From Microbacterium kunmingense (lineage in GTDB: Bacteria; Actinomycetota; Actinomycetes; Actinomycetales; Microbacteriaceae), in the NCBI RefSeq assembly GCF_023155745.1, contig NZ_JAKNUS010000005.1, positions 236,587 through 300,586 of the forward strand: a stretch of DNA of 64,000 bases, written 5' to 3'. The notes under the pieces were generated by a model, which had not been told where the DNA came from, searched no databases, and saw only the letters and a list, made by a program, of their open reading frames with translations. This document shows, piece after piece, positions 26,306-35,606 of this stretch. Within the stretch, counting starts at the first letter, position 1. Every line of letters starts with the position of its first letter. The translations under genes were made by a program, and so were the position numbers.

Positions 26306-26962
26306 GTGCTCATCCCCCTCCTCGCCGGACTCGGCCTCGGCTTCTCCCTCATCATCGCCATCGGCGCGCAGAACCTCTTCGTGCTGCGGCAGGGGCTGCG
26401 GCGAGAGCACGTCCTCGTCGTCGCCGCGCTGTGCGCGGTCTCCGACGCCCTGCTCATCGGGCTCGGCGTCTCGGGGATCGGTCTGGTCCTCCAGGCCCTG
26501 CCATGGCTCGTGACGGCGGTCCGCTGGGCAGGCGCCCTCTTCCTCGTCGGCTACGGCCTGCTGGCAGCCCGGCGGGTGTGGCGCCCGAACGGCGACGCCC
26601 TCTCGCTGCGGGAAGAGGGGGATGCTGCCGTGCAGACCGTGAGCGCGGGCCGCACGGCTACCACGACGCGCACCCGACTCCTTCCCGTCGTCCTCACCAC
26701 CCTCGCCCTCACATGGCTGAACCCCCATGTCTATCTCGACACGGTGTTCCTGCTGGGCTCGGTCGCCAACACCCACGGTGAGGAGCGCTGGCTCTTCGCG
26801 GCGGGGGCGATGACCGCAAGCGTCGTGTGGTTCTTCGGTCTCGCGCTCGGCGCCCGATATCTCGGCCGGTGGCTCTCGAGCGCCCGGTCGTGGCGGATTC
26901 TCGACGCGGTGATCGCCGTCGTCATGATCGCACTCGGGGTGTCACTGGTGCTGCCGCACTGA
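26306..26962 (+). CDS. LysE/ArgO family basic amino acid exporter
   Basis: A 218-residue LysE-type exporter with about six hydrophobic segments and the family motif IAIGAQNLFVLRQGL near the N-terminus; NPHVYLDTVFLLG is also conserved. It exports lysine and/or arginine and protects against their build-up, for example when peptides are used as food. GTG 26306 lies 6 nt after TAGCGT with no Shine-Dalgarno, so translation probably starts at the mRNA end. Its last 21 nt overlap the convergent nitronate monooxygenase gene. Confidence 0.93.
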   Translation: MLIPLLAGLGLGFSLIIAIGAQNLFVLRQGLRREHVLVVAALCAVSDALLIGLGVSGIGLVLQALPWLVTAVRWAGALFLVGYGLLAARRVWRPNGDALSLREEGDAAVQTVSAGRTATTTRTRLLPVVLTTLALTWLNPHVYLDTVFLLGSVANTHGEERWLFAAGAMTASVVWFFGLALGARYLGRWLSSARSWRILDAVIAVVMIALGVSLVLPH

Positions 26963-28006
26963 TTCCGGGAGGCCGGCCACGAGCTCGGCGAAGACGTCCG
27001 CGGCGTCGGCGTGCCGGGCCAGTCCCGCGGCTTGACCCGCCCACAGCGAGGCGAAGCGGGCGTCGCCCCGCCGAGCAGCCTCGGCCCGGAAGCGCCCGGT
27101 CAGCCAGTTCTGGGCGGGGAAGGGTGCGATGGCCGCACCGGCCTCGAGGACGCGGACGGCATGATTGGGTATCCCCCGCGCCCATCGCCCGCTCATCGCC
27201 CGAGTGAGCACCGTCGTGGTGTCGTGCGCACGGGAGATCTCGTCGCGATGAGCCTCCGAGGCGGACGACTGCCGGGTGCGCAGGAACGCGGTCCCGACCT
27301 GCACCCCCGACGCCCCGAGGGCGAACGCCGCGGCCACACCCCTGCGGTCGGCGATCCCGCCCGCAGCGATCACCGGGATGTCCACGGCGTCGACGACCTG
27401 CGGCAGGAGCGCGAATGTCCCCACCAGGGACAGCTCGGGCGCCCCAAGGAACGACACCCGGTGCCCGCCCGCCTCCGCACCGCTGGCGACCACCGCGTCC
27501 ACACCCGCCGCTTCCAGCGCCTGCGCTTCCGCGACCGTCGTCGCCGTCCCGATCAGGCGGATCCCGCGACTGCGGGTTGCCTCGACGAGGTGTGCGGAGG
27601 GCACACCAAAGACGACGCTCAGGACGGCGGGCGCGGCATCGAGCACCGCGGTGAGCTGGCCGTCGATGTCGGGCAGGAAGGCGACCGGTGGGCGCGGGAG
27701 GTCGAGTCCCAGCTCGGCGAAGAGGGGTGCCGCCGCCGCCGTCGCCGCGGTGAGATCCACGTCAGCCGGGTGCACCTCATCCCCCGTCGGCAGCCACAGA
27801 TTGACGGCGAAAGGGCCGGACGTCGCCGACCGGAGGGCGGCGATCGTGTCGCTGATCCGATCAGGCTCATAGCCGTACAGTCCGTACGCGCCGAGGCCTC
27901 CGGAGTTGCTGACGGCGGCCGTCAACTCCACCGAGGACAGCCCTCCGAACGGACCGAGCAGGATGGGGGTGGCGACACCCAGCAGGTCGGAGAGATCGGC
28001 GCCCAT
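26942..28006 (-). CDS. nitronate monooxygenase family flavoprotein
   Basis: A 354-residue FMN TIM-barrel enzyme. PILLGPFGGLSSVELTAAVSN at the start, the central VVASGAEAGGHR and the phosphate-binding AAGGIADRRGVAAAFALGASGVQVGTAF match 2-nitropropane dioxygenase/nitronate monooxygenase proteins. These detoxify alkyl nitronates such as propionate 3-nitronate, though many actinobacterial members remain untested. ATG 28006 is 6 nt after TAGCGT on the minus strand, suggesting a leaderless mRNA. Confidence 0.88.
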   Translation of the reverse strand: MGADLSDLLGVATPILLGPFGGLSSVELTAAVSNSGGLGAYGLYGYEPDRISDTIAALRSATSGPFAVNLWLPTGDEVHPADVDLTAATAAAAPLFAELGLDLPRPPVAFLPDIDGQLTAVLDAAPAVLSVVFGVPSAHLVEATRSRGIRLIGTATTVAEAQALEAAGVDAVVASGAEAGGHRVSFLGAPELSLVGTFALLPQVVDAVDIPVIAAGGIADRRGVAAAFALGASGVQVGTAFLRTRQSSASEAHRDEISRAHDTTTVLTRAMSGRWARGIPNHAVRVLEAGAAIAPFPAQNWLTGRFRAEAARRGDARFASLWAGQAAGLARHADAADVFAELVAGLPESVRQHQ

Positions 28007-28043
28007 CCCCCGACGCTACCCGGTGGCGACAGACACGGGAACG

Positions 28044-28077
28044 ACGAAGGGCCCCGCCCTGAGGCGGAGCCCTTCGT
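28044..28077 (-). terminator. terminator of the secE-nusG-rplK-rplA transcript
   Basis: ACGAAGGGC and GCCCTTCGT form a 9-bp stem extended by a CCGCC/GGCGG inner stem with a CTGA loop, 13 nt after the rplA stop codon. Confidence 0.75.
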
Positions 28078-28089
28078 GTACGTCGGCGA

Positions 28090-28782
28090 TCAGGCCAGGG
28101 AGTTGACGTCCAGCGGGATGCCGGGGCCGAACGTGGTCGACACCGCACCCTTCTGGATGTAGCGGCCCTTCGAGCTCGAGGGCTTCAGGCGGATGATCTC
28201 CTCGAGGGCGACCTTGAGGTTCTCGTCCAGCTGCTCCGCGCTGAAGGAGGCCTTGCCGACGACGAAGTGCACGTTGGCGTGCTTGTCGACGCGGAACTCG
28301 ATCTTTCCGCCCTTGATGTCCTCGACCGCCTTGGCGGGGTTCGGGGTCACCGTGCCGGTCTTCGGGTTGGGCATGAGGCCGCGGGGGCCCAGCACCTTGC
28401 CGAGACGCCCGACCTGGCCCATGAGCTCAGGCGTGGCGACGGCGGCGTCGAAGGCGGTGTAGCCGCCCGCGACCTTCTCGATGAGCTCGGCGCCGCCGAC
28501 CTCGTCCGCACCGGCCGCGATGGCCGCCTCGGCCGCGGGGCCGGTGGCGAAGACGATGACGCGCGCGGTCTTACCGGTGCCGTGGGGCAGGATAACGGTG
28601 CCGCGCACCATCTGGTCCGCCTTGCGGGGGTCGACCGAGAGCTTCAGCGCGACCTCGACGGTCGAGTCGAACTTCGCCGACCCCGTCTCCTTGGCCAGCG
28701 CCACGGCTTCGGTGGGCGAGTAGAACGTGTCGGCCGCGATCTTCGCGGCGGCGGCCCGGTAGGCCTTTGACTTCTGTGCCAT
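28090..28782 (-). CDS. rplA: 50S ribosomal protein L1
   Basis: A 230-residue L1. The family signature around [30 protein letters not shown] is intact, and [15 protein letters not shown] is the usual start. L1 forms the mobile stalk at the ribosomal E site and, in many bacteria, represses its operon by binding the rplK leader. It follows rplK by 14 nt. No rplJ follows; that gene pair lies near 9 kb. Confidence 0.98.
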   Translation of the reverse strand: MAQKSKAYRAAAAKIAADTFYSPTEAVALAKETGSAKFDSTVEVALKLSVDPRKADQMVRGTVILPHGTGKTARVIVFATGPAAEAAIAAGADEVGGAELIEKVAGGYTAFDAAVATPELMGQVGRLGKVLGPRGLMPNPKTGTVTPNPAKAVEDIKGGKIEFRVDKHANVHFVVGKASFSAEQLDENLKVALEEIIRLKPSSSKGRYIQKGAVSTTFGPGIPLDVNSLA

Positions 28783-28796
28783 GGTTATTCTCCCCC

Positions 28797-29228
28797 TCAG
28801 TCCTCGACCGTGATGCCCATGGAACGGGCGGTGCCGGCGATGATCAGCGAGGCGGCCTCGATGTCGTTCGCGTTCAGGTCGGGCATCTTCGTCTCGGCGA
28901 TCTGACGCACCTGGTCCTTGGTGAGCTTGCCCACCTTGGCCGTGTGCGGCGTCTGCGAACCCTTCTGCACGCCCGCAGCCTTCTTGATCAGCTCGGCAGC
29001 CGGCGGGGTCTTCAGGATGAAGGTGAAGCTGCGGTCCTCGTAGACGGTGATCTCGACGGGGATGACGTTGCCGCGCTGCGACTCGGTCGCGGCGTTGTAC
29101 GCCTTGCAGAACTCCATGATGTTCACACCGTGCTGACCGAGCGCGGGGCCGATCGGCGGTGCCGGGTTGGCGGCGCCGGCGTTGATCTGGAGCTTGATCA
29201 GGCCGGTCACCTTCTTCTTCGGTGCCAT
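28797..29228 (-). CDS. rplK: 50S ribosomal protein L11
   Basis: A 143-residue L11 with a start at ATG 29228 ([15 protein letters not shown]), chosen over the longer frame for family length. [19 protein letters not shown] is the conserved N-terminal motif, and [21 protein letters not shown] the C-terminal rRNA-binding segment. L11 shapes the GTPase-associated centre and is needed for RelA activation in stringent control. AAAGGAAA lies upstream. Confidence 0.98.
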   Translation of the reverse strand: MAPKKKVTGLIKLQINAGAANPAPPIGPALGQHGVNIMEFCKAYNAATESQRGNVIPVEITVYEDRSFTFILKTPPAAELIKKAAGVQKGSQTPHTAKVGKLTKDQVRQIAETKMPDLNANDIEAASLIIAGTARSMGITVED

Positions 29229-29250
29229 GTCGTTTTCCTTTCTTCGAACC

Positions 29251-29322
29251 GGATGCCGCGGCATCCGCTTCTCCCGCACATCCGGCGTTTCCGGACCGCG
29301 GTTCCCCGGGCCTGCGGCCCGG
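29251..29322 (-). other. two hairpins in the nusG-rplK intergenic leader
   Basis: GGATGCCGCGGCATCC (29251-29266) is a perfect palindrome and CCGGGCC-TGC-GGCCCGG (29306-29322) a 7-bp stem. They lie in the 100-nt gap before rplK, where L1-mediated autoregulation usually acts; the second could also be a partial terminator after nusG. Confidence 0.5.
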
Positions 29323-29328
29323 AAGTCT

Positions 29329-30354
29329 TTACAGTTTGGTGACCTGGTCGAACGACAGCTCGACGGGGGTCTCGCGCTCGAACAGCGAGACGAGGACCGT
29401 GAGCTTGCCGCTCTCGGGCTTGATCTCGCTGATGGTGCCGGGAAGGCCCGCGAACGACCCCTCCTTGATGGTGATGGTCTCGCCCACCTCGAAGTCGACC
29501 TCGGCCGGGATGCTGCGCGCGGCGGCGGGAGCACCCTTGGCCGAACCCTTGGCGGGAGCGACCTCCTTGACCTCGACCAGGCTCTTGAGCATGGTGAAGG
29601 CCTCTTCGAAGCGGAGCGGGGTGGGGTTGTGGGCGTTCCCCACGAACCCGGTGACACCCGGCGTGTGGCGCACGACCGACCAGGTGTCCTCGTTGAGATC
29701 CATGCGCACCAGCACGTAACCGGGGATGCGCACGCGGGTGACCATCTTGCGCTGGCCGTTCTTGATCTCCACGACGTCTTCCATCGGGACCTCGACCTGG
29801 TAGATCTCGTCCTCGACCTCGAGCGTGGACTTGCGCTGCTCGATGTTCGCCTTCACCTTGCGCTCGAAGCCGGCGTACGAGTGGATGACGTACCACTTGC
29901 CCGGGAGCGACCGCAGCTCGGCGCGGAAGGCCTCGAACGGGTCGAGCTCCTCCTCGTCGTCGGCGGCGCCCTCGCGGTCGTCTTCGCCGTTGACATCCGG
30001 ACCGTCGTACGGGGTGACCTCGTCGGCGGCCTCGGCCTCGAGCTCGGCGATCTCCTCGGCGACGGAGTCGGTGAGGACCTCGGCGGCAGCCTCGGCCTCT
30101 GCGGTCTCGTCGATGTTCAGGGCGTCGTTCACGATGGCGTCTGCCTCCGGGTCCTGGATCTCGATGTCGTCGAGCTCTTCGGTGTCGTCCTCGACATCGT
30201 CCTCGTCGTCGACGATGTGGATGGCGCTGTGCTCGGCGGGCGTGTTCGCGCGCTCCTCGAACTCGAGGATGTTGCCCTCCTGGGCCTCGTCCTCCTCGGA
30301 GGACTGCTCGGCCGCGGGCGCCCAGTCGGCGTCGTCGACATATCTTTCAGACAC
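29329..30354 (-). CDS. nusG: transcription termination/antitermination protein NusG
   Basis: A NusG of 341 residues from GTG 30354. Residues 1 to about 165 are an acidic, Glu/Asp/Ala-rich extension with no recognisable fold. The NGN domain follows ([20 protein letters not shown] through [31 protein letters not shown]), then a linker and the KOW domain ([22 protein letters not shown]). NusG binds RNA polymerase and couples it to Rho or ribosomes. Long acidic N-termini are known in actinobacterial NusG, but this one roughly doubles the protein relative to the enteric form of about 180 residues. GAGGAAGAG precedes the start. Confidence 0.95.
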   Translation of the reverse strand: MSERYVDDADWAPAAEQSSEEDEAQEGNILEFEERANTPAEHSAIHIVDDEDDVEDDTEELDDIEIQDPEADAIVNDALNIDETAEAEAAAEVLTDSVAEEIAELEAEAADEVTPYDGPDVNGEDDREGAADDEEELDPFEAFRAELRSLPGKWYVIHSYAGFERKVKANIEQRKSTLEVEDEIYQVEVPMEDVVEIKNGQRKMVTRVRIPGYVLVRMDLNEDTWSVVRHTPGVTGFVGNAHNPTPLRFEEAFTMLKSLVEVKEVAPAKGSAKGAPAAARSIPAEVDFEVGETITIKEGSFAGLPGTISEIKPESGKLTVLVSLFERETPVELSFDQVTKL

Positions 30355-30443
30355 TTGTGTTCTCTTCCTCTGTCGTGACCGGGGGATCCGGCTCGACGCA
30401 TTGCGCGACGCCACCGGACGAACCCGGTGGGCGCGTTGTCGGC

Positions 30444-30710
30444 TCAGGCGCCCGGAATACCGAAGACGTACTGCGCGATCCAGACGAACAGCACGTCCAG
30501 TCCGTACACGATCGCCATCATCACCAGGACGAAACCGAGCACCACGGCGGTGAACTTCACCAGCTCCTGCCGCGTCGGCGTGACGACCTTGCGAAGCTCG
30601 GCGAAGACCTGTCGGATGAACAGGACGATGCGCGCGAAGAAGCTGGGCTTCTTCTCTCGGGGTGCGTCGCTGCGCGCGACCACCTCGTTCTTCGGCTCGT
30701 CCTGGAGCAT
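30444..30710 (-). CDS. secE: preprotein translocase subunit SecE
   Basis: An 88-residue SecE from ATG 30710: charged N-terminus, the amphipathic segment [27 protein letters not shown] and a single C-terminal membrane helix ([25 protein letters not shown]). It clamps SecY in the translocon. It lies between tRNA-Trp and nusG, as in most actinobacteria. The longer frame running upstream through the tRNA is rejected. Confidence 0.96.
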   Translation of the reverse strand: MLQDEPKNEVVARSDAPREKKPSFFARIVLFIRQVFAELRKVVTPTRQELVKFTAVVLGFVLVMMAIVYGLDVLFVWIAQYVFGIPGA

Positions 30711-30754
30711 GCCACCCACCTGATTGTTTCCTCGTGCCAGCAGACGCTGACGCG

Positions 30755-30827
<73 letters not shown>

Positions 30828-30970
30828 AAGGGTCGGAAGACCCCGGGATGCCTGCAGACTTCTGCCCCTGCCTGGAGGGAAGGACGGCCCGACCGGCGGG
30901 CACGGCGAAAGAATGCAGACTTCAACTGCATCCCCCAGTCTACGGCATGCCCGAGGACCCCGCGAATCAC

Positions 30971-31438
30971 TCAGTACGACGCGACGCCGTACCGCTCCGG
31001 CTCCGGGCCGCGGGGGAACGCCCGTCCCGAGACGGCATGGGCGACGATGCGGACGTAGATGTACTTCAGCGTCGGGATCCACGGCGACAGCCCCAGGCCA
31101 TCGGCCCGCTCGACCTCGGCGGAGGTGTCCAGCCGCCGCGCTCGACCGCGCACGACCACGCTCCACGCCTCGTCATCGCTGTAGTCGTCGACTTCGAAGA
31201 GCACCTCGTCGTTGACCGTCAGCTCGATCAGCTTGCTGCCCTCGGCGGTACGGAAGAGGATCGTGCCGTCGTCCACGACGTAGTTCACCGGGAAGATGTC
31301 GAGCACATCGCCGACGTGGGTGACCAGGCGCCCGAGCACCTGGCCTCGCAGCCGTTCCCAGCACTGATCGTCATCGAGGGCGGTCACCGCATCGTCGCTG
31401 TTCTGGAAGGCATCGTTCTGGAAGGCACTGTCGCGCAT
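30971..31438 (-). CDS. pyridoxamine 5'-phosphate oxidase-fold (PPOX) protein
   Basis: A 155-residue split-barrel protein of the PPOX/FMN- or F420-binding superfamily, with LGRLVTHVGDVLDIFPVNYVVDDGTILFRTAEGSKL as the characteristic beta-barrel core. The ligand (FMN, heme or F420) cannot be told from sequence. ATG 31438 lies 7 nt after CACAAT on the minus strand, hence possibly leaderless; GTG 31447 is the alternative. It is the first gene of the block between tRNA-Trp and the aspartate aminotransferase gene. Confidence 0.85.
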   Translation of the reverse strand: MRDSAFQNDAFQNSDDAVTALDDDQCWERLRGQVLGRLVTHVGDVLDIFPVNYVVDDGTILFRTAEGSKLIELTVNDEVLFEVDDYSDDEAWSVVVRGRARRLDTSAEVERADGLGLSPWIPTLKYIYVRIVAHAVSGRAFPRGPEPERYGVASY

Positions 31439-31580
31439 GGTCACCATTGTGGCGTGCCCGCGGGAGGCGGGCCAGACCGCAGGAGGAGCGCGCCACCCAG
31501 GATCCGACGCGTGGGCCTGGATCGTCCGATGCGTTGCTATCGTGATCTCCGCTTCGCAGTGAGATCAGGAAGGTCCGCGA

Positions 31581-32384
31581 ATGAGCGATGATGACGCGCG
31601 CGGCGGTTCGGGCGATTTCGTACGGTCGCTGGATCGCGGGCTCGCCGTCATCCGCGCCTTCTCCAACGAACGCGACCTGCTGTCCCTCGCCGACGTCGCC
31701 AAGATCACCCACCTCAGTCGCGCCTCGGTGCGTCGGGCGCTGCTCACCCTGGAGACCCTGGGGTATGTCGGGAGCCGTCAGAACCGGTTCTACCTGCGAC
31801 CTCGCGTGCTCGACCTCGGATACGCCTTCCTGTCGTCCTCCAGCCGGATCGACATCGTGCAGGACCACCTGCGACGGCTGTCCGCTCGCATCGGCGAGTC
31901 CGTTTCGGCCTGCGAGTACGACGACGGCGACGTCGTCTACGTGGCCCGCGCTGCGGCCGAGACGATCATGCCCATCCGTCTCGGCATCGGCCGGCGGCTG
32001 CCGGCGTTCTGCACCTCGACCGGACGCGTGCTGCTCTCCGAGTTCGACGACGCGGCCCTGGACGAATACTTCCGCACCTATCCGCGCGAGAAGCTCTCGC
32101 CCGCGACGATCGTCGACGAGCAGGAGCTGCGGGAGCGCATCGCCGAGGTCCGGCAGCAGGGCTGGTCGCTGAACAACCAGGAGGTCGACCTCGGCGCGCG
32201 CTCGGTAGCCGCCCCGGTCATCGGTTCCGACGGGCGCTACGTCAGCGCCGTGAACATCTCCGTGTCGACCTCGCGGGTATCGGTGGAGCAGCTCGTCGCC
32301 GACTACCTGCCGCAGCTGCTCGACGCCACCCGCGCCATGAGCGCCGATCTTGCGCTGCTGGATCGGCGCAAGACGTACGAGTAA
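31581..32384 (+). CDS. IclR family regulator, PcaR-like
   Basis: A 267-residue IclR protein: N-terminal winged helix (SLADVAKITHLSRASVRRALLTLETLGY) and C-terminal effector domain (MPIRLGIGRRLPAFCTSTGRVLL, SVAAPVIGSDGRYVSAVNISV). PRPxxRV-like RPRVLDLGYAFLSSS is typical of the PcaR/PcaU group that controls protocatechuate or other aromatic acid pathways. AGGAAGG precedes the ATG. No aromatic pathway genes lie in the window, so its targets are elsewhere or are the adjacent amine genes. Confidence 0.88.
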   Translation: MSDDDARGGSGDFVRSLDRGLAVIRAFSNERDLLSLADVAKITHLSRASVRRALLTLETLGYVGSRQNRFYLRPRVLDLGYAFLSSSSRIDIVQDHLRRLSARIGESVSACEYDDGDVVYVARAAAETIMPIRLGIGRRLPAFCTSTGRVLLSEFDDAALDEYFRTYPREKLSPATIVDEQELRERIAEVRQQGWSLNNQEVDLGARSVAAPVIGSDGRYVSAVNISVSTSRVSVEQLVADYLPQLLDATRAMSADLALLDRRKTYE

Positions 32385-32417
32385 TACCAAGAGGAATCTG
32401 CCCATCCCGGAGGAGGC

Positions 32418-32912
32418 TCAACGGAAAGAGTCGACCACCGCGTTCCGGTGATAGTCGAAGATGATGTTCGTCCGCGTCGAGGCCACGCGGTCGTGACCCG
32501 AGATCTGCTCCACGACGAAACGGCGCAGCGCCGAGGAGTCGGTGACCGCGACGTGGACGATGAAGTCATCGGCGCCGCCCAGGAAGAACACCTGGACGAC
32601 CTCGGGGAGCGAGCGGGTGTGCTCTGCGAAATCGGTGATGCTCGCCTGGCGCGCACCGGGGCGAAGGGTCACCCCGACCAGAGCCTGAAGCGCCACGCCG
32701 AGCCGCGCCTGCGCGACGCTGGCGGTGAAGGACGAGATCACCCCCCGGTCGATGAGTCCGCGCAGGCGGGTGTGCGCGGTCGAGGGGGCCACGCCGACCC
32801 GCTCCGCCAGGGCGGCGTTGGTGATCCTGCCGTCGGCGGTGACCGCCTCGAGGATCCGTCGGTCGATCTCATCCAGGGGAACCGGGCGTGGATCGTTCGG
32901 TTCGAGCGCCAT
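32418..32912 (-). CDS. Lrp/AsnC family regulator of alanine dehydrogenase
   Basis: A 164-residue Lrp/AsnC protein: N-terminal helix-turn-helix (IDRRILEAVTADGRITNAALAERVGVAPSTAHTRL) and a C-terminal RAM ligand-binding domain. It is divergent from alanine dehydrogenase with a 122-nt AT-richer gap, the same pairing as AldR-ald in mycobacteria, where alanine switches the regulator to activate ald. AAGGAGG precedes the ATG. Confidence 0.9.
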   Translation of the reverse strand: MALEPNDPRPVPLDEIDRRILEAVTADGRITNAALAERVGVAPSTAHTRLRGLIDRGVISSFTASVAQARLGVALQALVGVTLRPGARQASITDFAEHTRSLPEVVQVFFLGGADDFIVHVAVTDSSALRRFVVEQISGHDRVASTRTNIIFDYHRNAVVDSFR

Positions 32913-33034
32913 TCAGGGCCTCCTTCTCCGACGGAAGCCCGCCGATCGTCATCCGCCAAGGAATCTTCTTCGGAGGTACTGCCGCTTTCATCTGTTTTCT
33001 TCAACACTATTCGTCAACTGCGAAAGGAGCTGTG

Positions 33035-34153
33035 ATGCGAGTCGGTGTCCCAGCGGAGATCAAGAACAACGAGGATCGCGTGGCAGTGACGCCGGCGATC
33101 GTGGATCAGCTGCGCCGCCGCGGTCACGAGGCGATCGTGGAAGCCGGCGCCGGGGAGGGGTCGCGCATCTCGGATGCCGACTTCTCCGCCGCGGGAGCAC
33201 GGATCGCTCCCACCGCCGACGAGGTGTGGGAGCGGGGCGACCTGATCCTCAAGGTCAAGGAGCCGATCGCCGCGGAGTACGGCCGCATGCGACGCGGCCA
33301 GGTGCTCTTCACCTTCCTCCACCTCGCCGCCTCGCGCGCGTGCACCGACGCGCTGTTGTCGAGCGGAGTCACCGCCATCGCGTACGAGACGGTCCAGCTG
33401 CCCGATCGGTCCCTTCCCCTTCTCACTCCCATGAGCGAGGTCGCCGGGCGTCTTTCGATCCAGGTCGGGGCGACCCACCTCATGCGTCCCGCCGGCGGGC
33501 GCGGCACGCTCCTCGGCGGCATCGCGGGCACGCGCAAGGGCAAGGTCGTGGTGATCGGCGGCGGCGTCGCGGGCGAGAACGCGGCGCGCAACGCCGTCGG
33601 CTTCGGCGCCGACGTCACCGTCATCGACATCTCCCTCCCCCGGCTGCGGACCCTGGAGACGGAGTTCGGCGGACTCATCCAGACCCGCCACTCCTCACCG
33701 CTCGAGATCGCCGACCAGCTCGCCGACGCCGACCTCGTCATCGGGTCGGTCCTGATCCCCGGCGCGGCGGCACCCAAGCTCGTCACCGACGAGATGGTGG
33801 CGGCGATGAAGCCGGGATCGGTGCTCGTGGACATCGCCATCGACCAGGGAGGATGCTTCGAGGGGTCGCGGCCCACGACCCACGACGAGCCGACCTTCCC
33901 GGTGCACGGGAGCCTCTACTACTGCGTTGCGAACATGCCCGGCGCCGTCCCCGAGACCGCCACGCGCGCCCTCACCAACGCCACCGCGCCCTACGTGCTG
34001 CGCCTGGCCGACCGCGGCTGGCGGGACGCGCTGCGCGCCGACGCGTCGCTGAAGTCGGGCCTGAGCACCCACGAGGGCATGCTCACCAATGCCGATGTGG
34101 GTGCGGCGCTGCAGATGGATGTTGCCAGCGCCGACGTCGTCCTCGCCGCCTGA
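33035..34153 (+). CDS. ald: alanine dehydrogenase
   Basis: A 372-residue L-alanine dehydrogenase beginning [20 protein letters not shown]. The lysine in LILKVKEP and the histidine in [10 protein letters not shown] correspond to the pyruvate-binding and catalytic residues of the family; the NAD motif is [17 protein letters not shown]. It deaminates alanine to pyruvate reversibly, serving alanine use and redox balance. GAAAGGAG precedes ATG 33035; the longer frame runs back across the control region and is rejected. Control by the divergent Lrp-type gene is expected. Confidence 0.96.
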   Translation: MRVGVPAEIKNNEDRVAVTPAIVDQLRRRGHEAIVEAGAGEGSRISDADFSAAGARIAPTADEVWERGDLILKVKEPIAAEYGRMRRGQVLFTFLHLAASRACTDALLSSGVTAIAYETVQLPDRSLPLLTPMSEVAGRLSIQVGATHLMRPAGGRGTLLGGIAGTRKGKVVVIGGGVAGENAARNAVGFGADVTVIDISLPRLRTLETEFGGLIQTRHSSPLEIADQLADADLVIGSVLIPGAAAPKLVTDEMVAAMKPGSVLVDIAIDQGGCFEGSRPTTHDEPTFPVHGSLYYCVANMPGAVPETATRALTNATAPYVLRLADRGWRDALRADASLKSGLSTHEGMLTNADVGAALQMDVASADVVLAA

Positions 34154-34173
34154 GTCGCGTCGCTGAGAAGACG

Positions 34174-34210
34174 GAAGGGGCGGAGCGGCCCGGCGCCGCA
34201 CCGCCCCTTC
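34174..34210. terminator. terminator between ald and gabD
   Basis: A perfect 10-bp stem GAAGGGGCGG / CCGCCCCTTC with a 17-nt loop in the 64-nt gap between the two convergent genes; GGCGCC within the loop could extend it. Confidence 0.8.
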
Positions 34211-34217
34211 GACGATC

Positions 34218-35582
34218 TCACCCAGCGACGCGGATGAGCTTCTTGTTGACGAACTCGTCGGCGCCGAGCAGCCCCAGCTCCCGACCGGTGCCCGAGCGCT
34301 TCACGCCGCCGAACGGCAGTTCGGGGGAATCGGCGAGCACGACGTTGACGTAGACCATGCCGGCGTCGATCTTGTCCGCCACGCGCTGCGCCTGCTCGGG
34401 ATCGGTGGTGAACACGTACGATCCCAGCCCGAACCCGGTGTCGTTCGCGACGCGGATCGCCTCTTCCTCGTTCTTCACCCGGTAGACGACACCTGCCGGG
34501 CCGAAGAGCTCCTCGCCGTAGACATCCATCTCGGGCGTGACGTCGGTGAGCACCGTGCCGGGGAAGAACGCGCCGTCGCGTGATCCTCCCGTCACCAGCC
34601 GGGCCCCCTGGGCCACGGCGTCGTCGATCTGCTTCTGCAGTCGCTCGGCCGCGGTCTCGGAGGAGAGCGGTCCGAGGACGGTGTCGTCCGCGAGCGGATC
34701 GCCCACCTTGGCCGCACCCATCGCCGTCGCGAACTTCTCGAGGAAGGGCTCGTACAGCTCATCGATGATGATGAAGCGCTTGGCGGCGTTGCAGGACTGA
34801 CCGTTGTTGTCCAGTCGCGCGTCGACGGCCGCCTGAACGGTGGCGTCGAGATCATCCGTCGACAGCAGGATGAAGGGATCGGACCCGCCGAGCTCGAGCG
34901 CGACCTTCTTCAGATGACGCCCGGCGACCTCGGCCACCGCAGCGCCCGCCCGCTCCGATCCCGTGACCGACACGCCCTGGACGCGCGGATCGGCGATGAC
35001 GGCTGCGGCCTGATCGTTCGTGGCGTAGATGTTCGTGTACGCGCCGACGGGGAGGCCCGCGTCTCGGTACATCGCCTCCAGTGCCGCGGCCGACTCGGGG
35101 CACTGGGGTGCGTGCTTGAGCAGGATGGTGTTGCCGAGGATCAGATTCGGAGCCGCGAAGCGCGCGACCTGGTAGTACGGGAAGTTCCAGGGCATGATCC
35201 CCAGCAGCACGCCCAGTGGCGTCCGGCGGATGACGGCTGTCCCCTCGCCTTCGATCTCCAGAGGCTGGTCGGCGGTGACCTTCTCGGCCACGTTCGCGTA
35301 ATACTCGGTGATGTCGGCGGCGAAATCCACCTCACCGAGCGCCGCCACGAGAGGCTTGCCCATCTCGCGGACGATGATCGCCGCCAGCTCGTCGCGGCGC
35401 TCTCGATGAAGGTCGGCCACGCGGCGGATCAGCGCGGCACGCTCCGATACCGGGAGGTGCCGCCACGACCGGTAGGCGGTGTCGGCACGGTCGATGGCCG
35501 CGGCCAGGTCGTCATCGCTGATCGTGGGGTAGGTGGCGAGGGTCTGGCCCGTCGCGGGGTTGATGACGGCGTAGTCGGTCAT
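34218..35582 (-). CDS. gabD: NAD-dependent succinate-semialdehyde dehydrogenase
   Basis: A 454-residue aldehyde dehydrogenase with the catalytic glutamate in LELGGSDPF and catalytic cysteine in NNGQSCNAAKRF. AVINPATGQTLATYPTISD is the typical opening of the 450-residue succinate-semialdehyde dehydrogenase group. It is the last gene of the run gabT - amine oxidase - USP - permease - gabD and would oxidise succinic semialdehyde to succinate; it may also accept 4-aminobutanal, the amine oxidase product, since no other aldehyde dehydrogenase is nearby. Confidence 0.9.
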   Translation of the reverse strand: MTDYAVINPATGQTLATYPTISDDDLAAAIDRADTAYRSWRHLPVSERAALIRRVADLHRERRDELAAIIVREMGKPLVAALGEVDFAADITEYYANVAEKVTADQPLEIEGEGTAVIRRTPLGVLLGIMPWNFPYYQVARFAAPNLILGNTILLKHAPQCPESAAALEAMYRDAGLPVGAYTNIYATNDQAAAVIADPRVQGVSVTGSERAGAAVAEVAGRHLKKVALELGGSDPFILLSTDDLDATVQAAVDARLDNNGQSCNAAKRFIIIDELYEPFLEKFATAMGAAKVGDPLADDTVLGPLSSETAAERLQKQIDDAVAQGARLVTGGSRDGAFFPGTVLTDVTPEMDVYGEELFGPAGVVYRVKNEEEAIRVANDTGFGLGSYVFTTDPEQAQRVADKIDAGMVYVNVVLADSPELPFGGVKRSGTGRELGLLGADEFVNKKLIRVAG

Positions 35583-35606
35583 GATTCTCCGTTCGTTTCG
35601 TACAGA

